From contig JAJEKV010000087.1 in NCBI GenBank assembly GCA_021234155.1, positions 3,031,242-3,095,241 on the forward strand: a stretch of DNA of 64,000 nucleotides. The letters run 5' to 3'. Shown here one piece after another: positions 46,651 to 58,413 of this stretch (position 1 is the stretch's first letter; every line of letters starts with the position of its first letter). Source of the DNA: Isoetes taiwanensis (taxonomy: Eukaryota > Streptophyta > Lycopodiopsida > Isoetales > Isoetaceae). A model generated the notes under the pieces. It saw only the letters and a program-made list of their open reading frames with translations, was not told the DNA's origin and did no database searches. A program made the position numbers and the translations under genes.

Positions 46651-46889
46651 GAAGGATCATTGGTACTACAAAAAGATATCATATAAATACGATATGGGTT
46701 AGACAAAAGTTGGAAACAATAGAACGTATCATATGGGATTTTCTTAGAGAATTTTCGTATACGAAGGGGTTTTTTTGGACCCTAGTAACGCACATGGCTT
46801 ATCCATATATAGAGAGAGCTAACACCCCCGGGACTAAGCACCATGTGTCGCTAACACAAAAATAGTCTCCCATCTCCATGCTTTGACCC

Positions 46890-48790
46890 CTATATCCTTA
46901 AAAAAAAATTGTGTAAAAGAATACTGAATAATTGTGTTTCTACAAGTCTTTCCCTATGTCATGTTTGAAAATTAATACTTGCTTGCATTTTTAAACTGAT
47001 AATTCACACGACAATTGACAAGAAAGCCATGTGAGAAGCTATGGGGTAATAATGTTCAATCTATGGCTCTCAAACTTACCTAAAATGCAAACACATCTTT
47101 TTTTTTTTTATTGAAGACGTACTGTATTATATTAAAGATTTAATACAACCAGCAGCGGATCAATACTCTTGAATCCTTTCAACCTTACTCTCTGAAAAGA
47201 TACTATAGGGAAGGAGATCCAATTTCCTAAATCCTATAGATATAGATTAACAAAGATATAATAAACAAGATTCCCCTAGTCGAATGGGAGCAAAACCTTT
47301 GTTGATCTTGCTTCATCCGCATCTTGGACTTTAAGCCAGGTAGAAAGAATTTATTCCCCCCAATAAAATTTGGCCTTTAGATTGAAAGAAGTGTCATCAG
47401 CTTAAAGTCATAGTCATCCACAAAATTCAGCAGAAGAGTGATGATAAGTCATGAAGCTAGAGAAAAGGATTTACCTTTAAACTTCTCCGAAGGATGTCAA
47501 ATCCTAGCTCCGTCTTGGTCCATCTTTGAACTAAAACATAATAAGCTTCTCCTTGCTTGGAAAGGGGATCACAGGTTCGGCTAAAAGGACTACAAACTGC
47601 TATGAGGTGTTTCACAGTCATGGAGTATTACAGAGACAAACTGTTCTTTGAATATAAAAGAATCAATCTTGAAACATGACTGGAAACTTTAAATTTGCAG
47701 CAAGAACTAAGAGCCACCAATACATAAGACTGGTTACAATACATAAGACACCAATACATAAGACTGGTTAGATCTAAAAAAGATCTTAAAGCCACCAATA
47801 CATAAGCCTGGTTAGATCTAAAAAAAGATCTTAAAGAATGGGCTGAAAGATCATGGCTTAAAGAAAATTCTTAGATTAAAAAAAGAAAAAAACTTAAGGA
47901 GCAAAGGATAACCAACAGGGTTTTCTAGCAAATCATTAGATCCGCACACCACCATTAAGTTTCGACTCATCTAAGCCCTCTAGCAGCGCAAAGAAAATTC
48001 CGAAGAATCAAACATTTAGACAGTAGCTATAGCTATTGCCTCCCTATTTGCCAAGAACAATGGCGCTGTCTCGACCGCCTACTGTCGCCCATGCGAACAC
48101 ATTTGCTAATTGTATTTGACATATAATAACAGACTCTATAGGCAAATGGCCATTTATCATAAGATTTCCATGAGTTGGTTGATGGTTTTGTCGAAAAAAT
48201 GTTTAACATTGTTGACATGCATTAGCCATAATATACAGAAGGCTTATTGATTGGTTATCTTCTATAGAAAGCTCATATACACACATGCCCTTACTCGTGG
48301 CAAAACAAGGCACACGATTATTACTGCATTTTATTGAAGTATATGAAATGTGCCCTACTGACATGTCAGGATTCAAATCCCCGAGAAATATATGTAGGTT
48401 TTGTCCCTTATATCCAAAGAAGAAGAAGATGATGAAGGTACTATCTCTAGTTCTTTTATCGCCCTATCAAGCATGAAGGGGTTCATCATAGGCACTTTTC
48501 ATGAACATCAAGAAACATGCAAAACCAAACAAGTTTAGGTTTACGTGGTCCTGAGGTTTCTCAAAGGCATTGAGTGCTAGCCCTATAAATATGAACTTGA
48601 CAACTGCATTTCTACAATGAATAGATTATGGAATCAATATATTGGATGTCCACATACTATTGGTTTTGTTAAATTAACACATTTACAAAGTCCACCCAGC
48701 CCTTCACCCCAAGCCTTACTACTACTAGATGTTGTTTTGTTGTTGTTTTTGTTCTACAAAACGTTGAAAAACAAAAGAAATTATCCCGAC
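46890..48790. other. Intergenic region
   Basis: No gene is recognised. A poly-T tract is at about 47099-47110. At 47711-47835 ACCAATACATAAGACTGGTTA and AGATCTAAAAAAGATCTTAAAG units are repeated two to three times. The promoter of the DUF1365 gene should lie at the right end. Confidence 0.45.
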
Positions 48791-50592
48791 ATGGCGGCCA
48801 GTATTTGGGCGCCGGATCCTCAGCTCTGCAACGAGCCTCCCAGTTCTTGCAATGCCATAGCCCAGCTCATTTGCCTGGCTGTGACCCTCTTTTCTAACCT
48901 CATAACCACTTCTTTCAGGTCTATTCTTCTCTTCTTCTTGCCCCGGCTATATTCATTTGGCAACCCCAATTCCGCCACTTCTAATTCCAACGGCTGTGAA
49001 TTCTATGAAGGAAAAGTATGGCACGAAAGACGGCATCCTGTTTTCCACTCCTTTGAGTATCCAGTCAGATATGCTCTTGTGGACCTCGATCACCCACCTG
49101 CCTGGTTTCAGTCTGAATCTGCAACACACCACATGTGTGCAGCTGATGCTCGTGCTATTGCAGAGACCCAAGGAACTGTGTATGTCTAGAATGTATGTTT
49201 GTTAGTAATGAATTTTGTAACTGTACTGAAAATGCTTTTCCTGGATTTGTTTAGGCGCTTATTAACAATGCCAACAAGCGTGGGATATGAGCAGAACCCT
49301 CTCAGTGTCTATTATTGTTATGATTGCAAAGATGACAAGGACCAAGAATTAGTCAAATGCATTGCTGAGGTATGTCCTAAATTGGACATGACAATGTTAA
49401 TTGCTTCTCAGATTGCATCCAAACATCGTTTTGTGTGAACTTAGGTTTGTTTATAAATCCCATATTCTACTTTCCACCTACATAATTCTGATATCTGGAC
49501 AGCCGAGGCCAGAGTGTATTAACTTTAAAAGGTGATCAGCATCTTTCTTTTATCCTGGCCTCCCCAAAAGACTTTCTGAGAAATAGGAACTTGGTAAACT
49601 TCATTGATTCCTGGAAGGAGATGAGAAAGAGTATTTTAACATCCGACTGAAGCCTATAACTTTAACAATTAGCAAAAAGTAGCTTTTGAGAAAAACAGTC
49701 TTACATTGAAGAAATGGCCCATCAGTTGCTACTATTTATGTGACACCTGCAGTCATCTCTTTTTATCACTTGGAATGCTAGGTAGGTCATCATGAGATTT
49801 CGGAATGTCAGAGCTTTCAATACAGTTACAGATGGCCAAGAGACTGGACCCCAAGAATGTTTTGTATATTTAGGTCTCATAACCTCTGAGTAGATGTGAA
49901 AAAATCCATGTTTCTCTGTTGAACTTGATTTTATCTCATTTATTTCTTACAAGAAGCACAATTCCGTTGTGATGGCAGGTCACCAATACACCTTGGGGTG
50001 AGAGAGTCATGTTTGTCTTCGATCCAACAATGGACATAGTTGCAAAGCCACTTCACGTTAGTCCCTTCATGGTCTGTTCTACAATTTGTATCATGCTTTC
50101 AAATTATTATTCAAAAAAGCCGTTTTAGAACAATTCTATATATTGCAGGACATGCTTGCTGCCTGGCGGATTCGAGCTTCCTTACCATCTGATTATTTAC
50201 ATATTGTAATTGTTGTAGAGCATCCTCAACATGGTAAATATTTTACCGCAACATTGCAGGCCAAAAGACTGGAGAATGGGATATCAAACCCTGTGACATT
50301 TTTCTGGCTTATGCCACACAAAGTAGCATGGTGGATATATTTTCAGGTCACTATGTTCTTATTTCATGCCTAAAATAATTCTTTGACGAGGTATATAACA
50401 TGTACGCGATTTCAGGCCTTGATTTTAGTTTGGAAAGGGGTCGCATTTATATCACATCCAAAGTACAACGATGGAAAGGTATATCGACGTTCTGCTAAAG
50501 AGCAGGATTGCAAGCTGCAGTCAAGTTCTGGGGAAGATACATGTCCAAGATTCTTTGCATGGAAAGATGCCACCTCTTGGCCGTGGGCATAA
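48791..50592 (+). CDS. DUF1365 family protein
   Basis: Five exons with GT-AG borders and matching phases: 48791-49179, 49255-49369, 49979-50071, 50149-50346 and 50416-50592, giving 323 aa. A hydrophobic N-terminal segment (AIAQLICLAVTLFSNLITTS) suggests membrane attachment. Then come DUF1365 signatures: GKVWHERRHPVFHSFEYPVR with YALVDLD, VRLLTMPTSVGYEQNPLSVY with YCYD, EVTNTPWGERV, KPLHVSPFM, and an HPQHGKYFTATLQAKRL block. Many bacterial members sit next to cyclopropane-fatty-acid synthase genes, hinting at lipid modification, but the function is unknown. I chose the ATG at 48791 (GACATGG). The frame extends upstream to 48617, which would add 58 residues. An AATAAA lies at 50761. It is convergent with the CHK-like kinase gene. 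Confidence 0.88.
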
Positions 50593-50760
50593 TTCTTTAT
50601 TTATATAATTGCTAGAGTTCTGCCCACAGGATCAATGTAACTCTTTGTAATGACGGTGGTGCCCTGCTGAACTTGGCTGTAATATACTATGAGAATAACA
50701 GAAATGCAGCTAGCACGGACGGAAAAGTATGCTCGCATTTGAGCAATGTAATTTCAATTT

Positions 50761-50766
50761 AATAAA
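50761..50766 (+). promoter_or_regulatory. Candidate polyadenylation signal of the DUF1365 gene
   Basis: AATAAA, 169 nt after the DUF1365 stop codon and inside the 381-bp gap before the opposing gene's stop. Confidence 0.35.
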
Positions 50767-50973
50767 TAGATACGTCTTTACCCAAAGTTCATTCATTTTA
50801 ATGATATTTTTATGTGACTGATTTGCAATTTTTCTAAAACAAGAGTTGAGATGCTTTTCAGTGGAACCCACTTAATGGCTACCACATCATGAAATCCCCA
50901 AACCTCAAAACAGGCGAGGCAAGGTTTTAATAAACTTCAAGGTCTGATGTTGAATATTTCCAACCGTGCTAAG

Positions 50974-52422
50974 CTAGGACAAGGCACAAGTGACTGATTT
51001 CAACTGATAGAAAGGACAATCTCCATGGTCCTCAATAAATAGCAATAACTGATCATGAAAATACTGAATTGCAGAGGATGGAAGATCCATAGCTGCAAGC
51101 AAGGAAAACAACCAAATCCATCTTTCAACTCCTCCTCTTTCATAATATTCCCAGCATCTTTCAAACGAATAATCAGCTGAGGACACACCCTTGTGCTCTG
51201 TCAAGTGCTTCCAATAAAGGTGGATTAAATCCCTTTCATGCTGCCTCCGAAGCTCGGGTTTTATATCAGAAATCATCATCTGACCTATGTCTGTCATGGG
51301 CTCCCATACTCCAACTTCAGAGAAATCTACCATTGTAAGTGATTCCTCTTCCCGCATTTCACTAGCTTTAGCAATTCTCCTCGTCCACATCATGTTGGAA
51401 GCATGAAAGTCTCCATGTGTGATAGTGAAAGGAACATAACCATGTCTAAGATCTACTTGCAAAGCCTCCCACGAAGCATTCACATATGATGTGTCAATGA
51501 TGTTGATAAGTTTTTGAGACAGGTTTATCTTCGTCTCTCCACTTGAAATTTTCTGTTTGGCTCTCTTCCATGCAGATCTTCCATACTCTATTCCAAACCA
51601 CCATAAGACTTCATCTTGCCCCTTATACCAGCTTACAGCCTTTAGCTCTTTACATTCTAGGAGTGAAGCATCTCTCCAAAATGATCCATGCATATCTGCA
51701 GCAGCTCTCATTACATCACTCAAGACTACTACAGCATCACGAGGTTTCTCTAATGGCTTCATTCCCCATATCTGATTCCCAAAATAAAAATTTAAACCTG
51801 TGCTGTTGGCTCCCAGATCTTCCATTAGAATCAGAAACATACCACTAAATGTTGATGCTGAGGCGAAGAAGACTTTAGGTAAAAACTTAAACGTATTCCC
51901 AAACTTTTGAAAGAAGAAAGCTTCACGACATTGACCAGAGACTATGCACTTCATGCTCGTCTGAAGACAGGACGAGCTCTTCATTTTTAAAATAAAAGTT
52001 TTGGGAAGAGAATGCGCACCTTCATTGTAGGTATCTGAAACTTGTGTAGTTGAGTACTCCACTGTAAGACGAAAAATTGCACTGGATAGTCCTCTGTTTT
52101 CACTAAGGGGCTCAGATTTTACAGATTTGATCTGCACCTTCGCATTGTCGATGATACAATTCTGGTAAAGAATACTTCCCAACCATAGTGGAGAAACGAT
52201 CGGCGTTGTGGGCTCCAAGATTGTTCTGTTGAGCAAGGATGCAAAGCGATGGAGATTATAAAAATGGAGGAAGCGGGTAAGAGGAACAAGGATGTAAGGC
52301 TCTGCCATGGATTGAAAACGCTGCAGCATTGGATCAACGGCAGCCACCACCAGAGCTTGGACCCAGTATCGGAAGCGGAGAATTTTCATCTTGAGTAGCA
52401 CACGCCCAGATGGGCCTGCCAT
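50974..52422 (-). CDS. CHK / aminoglycoside-phosphotransferase-like kinase, intronless
   Basis: A single-exon 482-aa protein of the protein-kinase-like fold that phosphorylates small molecules (choline-kinase, ecdysteroid-kinase and DUF1679-type relatives). Seen in order: an N-terminal hydrophobic patch (YWVQALVVAAVDPML), a likely ATP-binding Lys (KTFILKMKSS), a Glu in REAFFFQKF, the hinge region (MFLILMEDLG), the catalytic loop THGDFHASNMMW (about residue 335) and the metal-binding MVDFSEVGVWEPMTDIGQMM. The core motifs look intact. The substrate cannot be told from sequence. I chose the ATG at 52422 (GCTATGG); the frame is open a little further upstream without another ATG that I can support. 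A decayed paralogue lies at 60650-62190 and a fragment at 58085-58413. Confidence 0.82.
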   Translation of the reverse strand: MAGPSGRVLLKMKILRFRYWVQALVVAAVDPMLQRFQSMAEPYILVPLTRFLHFYNLHRFASLLNRTILEPTTPIVSPLWLGSILYQNCIIDNAKVQIKSVKSEPLSENRGLSSAIFRLTVEYSTTQVSDTYNEGAHSLPKTFILKMKSSSCLQTSMKCIVSGQCREAFFFQKFGNTFKFLPKVFFASASTFSGMFLILMEDLGANSTGLNFYFGNQIWGMKPLEKPRDAVVVLSDVMRAAADMHGSFWRDASLLECKELKAVSWYKGQDEVLWWFGIEYGRSAWKRAKQKISSGETKINLSQKLINIIDTSYVNASWEALQVDLRHGYVPFTITHGDFHASNMMWTRRIAKASEMREEESLTMVDFSEVGVWEPMTDIGQMMISDIKPELRRQHERDLIHLYWKHLTEHKGVSSADYSFERCWEYYERGGVERWIWLFSLLAAMDLPSSAIQYFHDQLLLFIEDHGDCPFYQLKSVTCALS

Positions 52423-53449
52423 AGCAACCCACTGACAATGATCCAAGCGCAAAGCAGTTGCAGATTTATTGAAGACTGATACTTCAATTCAAAGAAAGAA
52501 ATTCGAGCACTTCTAACATGCATGACAAATTTTATGGCGTGGTCTGTGTGACACCATTTAACCTAAATAATCGGCCCACGTTCAGGAGACACCTTTGATT
52601 ATCCGTTTCCAGAAATAATAGAAACACACCATTGACTAAGAGGCGCCTCACATGTAAATCTTTAGGTATTCACATATAAATGCCTTTATATGTGTTAATG
52701 GCTATCTAAACATATGTAATTGTGTTTCACATTTTTCTTTTTTCTTTTTTTTTTTATTTTCGTGGTTCTGCGCCGCAATCTAGACTCTTTTATTTTTGAC
52801 ACGTACTCCTCTTAAGCGACCATCAGAGGACACACAATATATATAAGGCGTGCTTTCGGCGCCGGACTGAAGATCAAATATAAGGCGATAATCTGAAGCC
52901 AAAGCCTCTCGGATTCGAAAACATGGAGCAATCCAAGTACTGCCGGGAAGTGAAGCATGAAGCCATCCTTTTAATGTCGTTGACAAAACCCGTTGCAAGT
53001 AGGGTTTCTGTGCAGCATTCAGCTTTGTTCTAATGATATCCCCTATTTTGTACAACACATATGGTGAAGCAACCGGCTTTGTACTGGCGAACTCAGATAA
53101 GGGAGCTTACATCCCATAATAATTTAATGAATCTTCTAGCATAGACGCAGGTAACAGCTTAAGGTATTTCGTATCTGATATTTTCATCTACTTCTTAATC
53201 ATTCTTCCATTCCACTGCAATTCCAGGGCCAAACTCGACAAGAAATGGTGAGGAAATAAGATGAGGGCTGGTGACGCAATGGGACAGAACCAAAGAGTGG
53301 GGAACATTGCGTGAGGAAATGCAAACTGGTGGCCTGCGACCATTTTGTCGTTCTTCGGATGCGTTTGGGCGCATGTGGGCAGGCAAGCGACTTATCAATC
53401 TTGCATTGCTTATTTTCGTCATATTTGTTGACCGTTGTTTCTTTTCAAT
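52423..53449. other. Intergenic region upstream of the CHK-like kinase
   Basis: It contains the presumed promoter of the minus-strand kinase gene. A 92-codon minus-strand frame (52780-53058) is open but unrecognised. Confidence 0.4.
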
Positions 53450-53697
53450 TCATAGAAGGGTTGGATTCTCCAGTTATGCGACCAATAAGTAGTAAAGATT
53501 GGCGCTTTTCAAAGGCTACAAAGCCATCATTCCAGACTTACGTACAACGCCTGCTAAAAGATACCATGGAGTCCGCTTGCATCCAAATCTTGGCTTACTG
53601 GTGCTTTCCATTTACATGTCAAACCCATGTACTGAGGGCGAAACTGTAAATGAGGTAAATCTTGCAGCCTGGGCACTGATTGCTGATAAACACAGGT
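53450..53697 (+). pseudogene. Possible AP2/ERF-like DNA-binding domain exon
   Basis: After a CATAG acceptor-like sequence, a frame reads FKGYKAIIPDLRTTPAKRYH, then GVRLHPNLGLLVLSIYMSNP and VNEVNLAAWALIADKHR, followed by GTAAATG. The spacing of Y-GVR, P, N-P, E-AAWA-D and HR recalls an AP2 domain, but the central WLG block is missing. No further exon is visible. It could also be unrelated. Confidence 0.3.
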
Positions 53698-54434
53698 AAA
53701 TGTTCCATTTTTTAAATTCATTTCTCTTGGAACAAATGCTGCCATTAAATTAGATTTGAGCATTCTATAGCCAAGATTAGCAGTGGATTAGTATGGTTGG
53801 TCGAAGATTTACGTTTGAGTTTTTAATCTGCTTTGGTATTTGTAGACCAAGCTCCTACCAGGATGAAGAGTCCAATTCCTTTCTATGGACATCTTAATCT
53901 TTATTTTTACATCAAATTGAGATGCGTTTAATTTAGCATTTCAAATCTGCTTACACTATTTGATACCTGTTTTAAAGGAGAGATGCTGCTAAGCTGTGCA
54001 TATTCTGGAGCTTCCCTGCATGCTATTTAAAGTGAGTACTTAGATAATTTGTGCAACGTGATTTTGTTGGAAATAGCCTTTAGACTTCCATCCAGGGTAA
54101 TACTTTTGAAATGCTTACATCAAGAGTCCCCTTTCTTATGCAGGCCCGTCATCCTTGTGATTTTTGAAGGCCTAAGGAAATGGTTATGGTGTAGTATAGG
54201 ATGACCCCAATGAGCGTTTTATCTGCTCCAAGTAGTCCTATATGAATCAACACTTCAGAACCACTCTAGTGCCAAGCATAAGAGCCCTCACCCTATATCC
54301 TGCCTGTGCATTATGGCGAAAAAATGCCACCTTCCACTCAAAAGTGATAATGATATAGAAAGTCAGTACTTTATAATACAAAGATGTTCTTGGATTACCA
54401 TAGCTTTTTATTACTAATGGTTCAAGGATGGCAA

Positions 54435-55104
54435 CGAACGATTCTGTCCCTTCTTTTGTTGTGCTGGATATGATGGATGAGGAAGAACAGTACCAAGGCT
54501 TGGCTTCTTAGGCAAAATCTTGGGAACTTTCTTGTGCCAACATGTTTTGGACAAAAATTTGATGAAAATATTATGTGGATAAATTTTTCTCCCTCATTTA
54601 CCATCCTAGCAGGACTCAATTTGAAATTTCCTTCTTGCAATGCTGCATTTGATATATTGTTTAAGGAGGTCCATTGTTTAAGGAGCTCCGATGGAGCTCA
54701 GGAATGGAATCTGAAGAATTTGCAAAATCCACAACATTGGATGGTCCATTTCAGCGTCTAACTCAACCCCTTGATCTAGCTTTAAGGATTAAAAGCCACT
54801 ACTTACACTTGCATCACAAGAACGATTCCCTTCTTTTGTTGTGCTGGATAACATGGATGAGGAAGAACAGTACCAAAGCTTGGCTTCTTAGGCGAACTTG
54901 TGGAAACTTTCTTGTGCCAACATGTTTTGGACAAAAATTCCTGAGCTCCATTGTTTAAGGACCTTCGATGGAGCTCATGAATGGAATCTGAAGAATTTGC
55001 AAAACCCACAATATTGGATGGTCCATTTCAGCGTGTAACTCAACCCCTTGATCCAGCTTTAAGGATTAAAAGCCATTACTTACACTTGCATCACAAGAAC
55101 GATA
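54435..55104 (+). repeat. Tandem duplication, period about 385 bp
   Basis: The sequence from AACGATTC at about 54436 recurs from 54821. The second copy lacks an internal stretch of about 110 bp and runs to about 55104. Both copies carry GAAGAACAGTACCAA, TGTGCCAACATGTTTTGG and GGATGGTCCATTTCAGCG. Not coding as far as I can see. Confidence 0.8.
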
Positions 55105-57542
55105 TAATTGCCAACAATAAACCCTATTGAACAACTAAATATTCTAATGGCAACCCACTTGTTTGCTCAATGATGGAATTTTTAAAACCATGCATAAATA
55201 CCTTAGCTTTTGCTCAATGATGAAATTTTTAGAATCATGAATAACCATCTTAGGTTGTTTGAGAGTGCTTTAAAAAATAGACCTTGCTTATAAGCATGAA
55301 TCATAAAAAGTATCTAACATACATGCCTTTTGACCACTACTTACATTTGATATAAATAGCAAAATATTACTAAATATTTTATTTAAATAAAATAACAAGT
55401 CCAACTATGCATGTTTGGAACCAAAGATATGTTCGCGGCAGCTTGAGTGTTATTAGATGTAAAAAAGATGGGACAAACAATAGTGGGAATCCCATGGTGG
55501 TCGACTATAACACCTATCTATCCTATGGGCGCAAAACACGAGGCAATATTGCGGGTTCAACTCCTGCATGTTTTCAAGCTATATGTTCGAACTGATACAT
55601 CAAGTAGTCCTAGCAATTCTAACCTATAGACGAGCATACTTAAAAGGATTAGGACGTTAATAATGAGTTTAACTGCGCGTGTTGTATTTTTCATTGTTAA
55701 AAATATAGTGGATTCAATTTAACAGATTAGGAATTCTATAATGGATCCAGTTGAATAGGCTAGGAACTAAACAAATGCTTGCGGCCTTCTTTCACACCAT
55801 TCTCGAATTAACACAAAAGTTCCTTATGATGATTTTGGAAAAGAGAAATGTTCGCAGCGGCCTTGGCCGCCGCGATAAATTACTTGTATGTGTTAATGTT
55901 TTTTGGTGTCCATTAGATAAAGGTATGATTCCCAGAATATGCTAGATCAACGGTGTCAACTTTTACACCTCAGACCCCCGTACATGGGCACGCTCCCCAT
56001 ACGCCTGATATACGTACACCAAACAAAATAAAAAAATAAAGAGTACATCCACATCACACAAACATTTGCACCAGGAAGAAGACACGAAATTTAATTTTCA
56101 TATTGACAGAACACAGCCGTGGCCTCAAACAGCAAACCGAAACACAATTACATCTGCAGGAAGCACACCATCTCTACAAAACCCGCCCCATTCCAAAGCA
56201 TGTCAAGTAATCCAATTGTACAACTCCATTTGCCCTCTACCCTCTAACAACCATGTCTCCATCCAGACAGTAGCGGCAGGAACAGCAGCTACACAGCCGA
56301 TATACTTTCCAAGGAAATCCATGGATGCAACAAGTGATTGATTCATGACAACCGTCTCTAGCACAGAGAATACACATTCTGGAAGAAATCGCCTCACAAT
56401 CAATGAATCGAATAACACAGAAGAGGAACCCTCAATCAATCCACATGCCACGAAACTGGAATTACCCAAATGTTCCCTCTTGAATATACAGAAGAATCTC
56501 TTCACCTCGCAAGCAAGCACCCTGCAAGATTCTGACAGTGGGAGCCCCATCCGAAGCCTGACACTTAGTGGCTGCTACTCCGAAACCACCACCACAACAA
56601 AACCCTACTCCAAAGAACACCCAAGAAGCGAATCCACTAATATTTTGGCCAGTTCAGAACATGCGAAATCAGACAGCAGCCTCATGCTTCGCCTGCATCA
56701 GAAAATCGCCTGCAAGATAACCTGATCAGATGGCGATTCTGGCATCCATCCGGCTCCATCGTCTCCTCCATCCGTCGGCCTGGTCCTGCCACCTCCATCG
56801 GCCTTCTTAGTAGTCCCCGTGAACAGAAGCCTTGCTATTTTCGACCATGCAAGCCGCTCATGCCATACCAAAGAAAAAAAAAAGCTCCCCCTTTTCCCGG
56901 CTAACCTACGCCAGAATCATAGAAAAGAGAAATTTTGGCGACGTATTCACATGCAGTTCATCTGAGACGCCGGCTTGACGTCTAAGCTTGCTGGAGCAGT
57001 TTACACTTGAGCGGCTCAACAGCTTGACGTCCGGCAAAAACTTTCCGGTGACATGTGAGGCGTTCCTAACGAGAAACAAGATTTTTAACGTCCACTAAAG
57101 CTAATTGGCTTTGGAAAGCTGGGTTTAGTTCGTACATCTTTCTAAGTTTCTAGCTTTTGAGTTTGAAGGTTGGACATGGAGCACCGTATTTATCGGACAT
57201 CGTATGTTATAGCCACGGGCATATCCGTGGTATATCCGTGTCTTTGACATATTATAGCCACGCCCAAAAAAAATTACATGGCATTTTTGTGGACTAAGTG
57301 GGTTTCTTGCCATTTAAGGCTGGCTATAACATGCCCACGTCCGACATTTACTGCGATGGATTGGACATTGGTTTTGATGTTTATAGATGACGTTGCCTAT
57401 AATTGTTTGGGCTATTGGGATTGTTTTCTTGTAGAAATGTTTGCCTTCACCTTAACACACTGCCCCTCAAGTTTATAGTGATCCAACGGTTCAGATCAAT
57501 CTTGATCAGTGTGTTACTGGAGCTATAACACACTGCTACTCC

Positions 57543-57562
57543 ATAACACCCTAGGGTGTTAT
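57543..57562. repeat. 20-bp perfect palindrome (copy 1)
   Basis: ATAACACCCTAGGGTGTTAT is its own reverse complement. It is repeated at 60079-60098 in copy 2. Confidence 0.85.
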
Positions 57563-57635
57563 CAAATGGACAGATCCAGATTGATGTTAGCGGTGATCGG
57601 ATGGCCCAAAACTCTTGGGGCAGTGTGTTAAGGGG

Positions 57636-57828
57636 GATAACGCCCTGGCCCTCGGGTGTTACTTCAAAAAAAAATTGAGGGCCATCAAAATGGCTCAGGC
57701 GTGCGCGTACTTCAAAAAAAAAAATTGAGCCACCAAAATAGCTCGGGCATGCGCTACGCGCACACCCTCGCCATTTTGATGGCCCTCGAAAAACAAATTC
57801 AGTAACATCCTTGGGCTAGGACGTTATC
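57636..57828. mobile_element. Foldback MITE, family B, in duplication copy 1
   Basis: 193 bp with arms of about 60 bp: GATAACGCCCTGGCCCTCGG with GTGTTACT at the left and the inverse, GATAACGTCCTAGCCC, at the right. GAGGGCCATCAAAATGGC is inverted in the inner arms. Confidence 0.8.
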
Positions 57829-58084
57829 TACACGATATTTGTGGTCAATTTTGGTTCTCCTTATCTCAATATATTGCAAGGATTCATTGATGATGCATAT
57901 CACAAAATGTACATCATCCAAATCAATGTTTAGGTATGTCACTATTCCAAATGTGCCATTTGCAATATTGATGTTTGTTGTTATGATGACCTTGCAACCA
58001 ACTATACAACATGGGGGCATAAGGATATAATACCAGATAAGGCCAAAATTTAAGGCTTTGCAAGCTTCCGTCTCTTACAATCTA

Positions 58085-58413
58085 GCTTGTCTCTTACATA
58101 ATGGCTATCACATCATGAAATCCCAAAACCTCAAAAGAGGCGAGGCAAAGGAGGTTTTAATAAACTTCAAGTTCTGCTGTTGAATATTTCCCATCTGTGC
58201 TAAGCTAGGAGAAGGCATAAGAGCTAAGAGGGAAGCATTGGAATGATAGACTTCAACTGATAGGAAGGACAATCTCCATGGTCCTCAATAAATAGCAATA
58301 ATTGATCATGAAATACTGAATTGCAGCCGGTGGAAGATCCATAGATGCCAGCAATGAGAACAGTCAAATCCATTTTTCAACTCCTCTCTCATAACATTTC
58401 CCAGTATCTAACA
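58085..58413 (-). pseudogene. CHK-like kinase fragment (3' end only)
   Basis: About 330 bp similar to the 3' end and downstream flank of the kinase gene at 50974-52422 (shared: ACAATCTCCATGGTCCTCAA). It ends abruptly at the duplication boundary. Confidence 0.8.

Larger units (their letters stand above)
43813..46832. mobile_element. TIR DNA element of 3.0 kb with 8-bp target duplication
   Basis: It begins CCCGGGGGTATCACC and ends with the inverse, reading CCCGGGGGTGTTAGC from the other strand. The first 9 bp are perfect, with weaker similarity for about 60 bp. ACTAAGCA stands directly before (43805-43812) and directly after (46833-46840). The copy of the host MITE at 1639 has only one corresponding site, which supports a true target duplication. 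The element encodes no transposase of its own; a LINE fills most of it. An 8-bp duplication is compatible with the hAT superfamily, but the ends are unusual. Confidence 0.75.
43582..46889. mobile_element. MITE, family A, copy 2 (split by a 3.0-kb insertion)
   Basis: The left part (43582-43812) and the right part (46841-46889, after a duplicated 8 bp) together match the MITE at 1639-1919, including the terminal GGGTGAAAGCATGGAG and CTCCATGCTTTGACCC. Removing 43813-46840 restores a continuous MITE. Confidence 0.8.

Noticed and set aside
56066-56725. Two plus-strand frames in the segmental duplication
   Set aside because: Only partly conserved in copy 2, no start or splice support, and no recognised domain.
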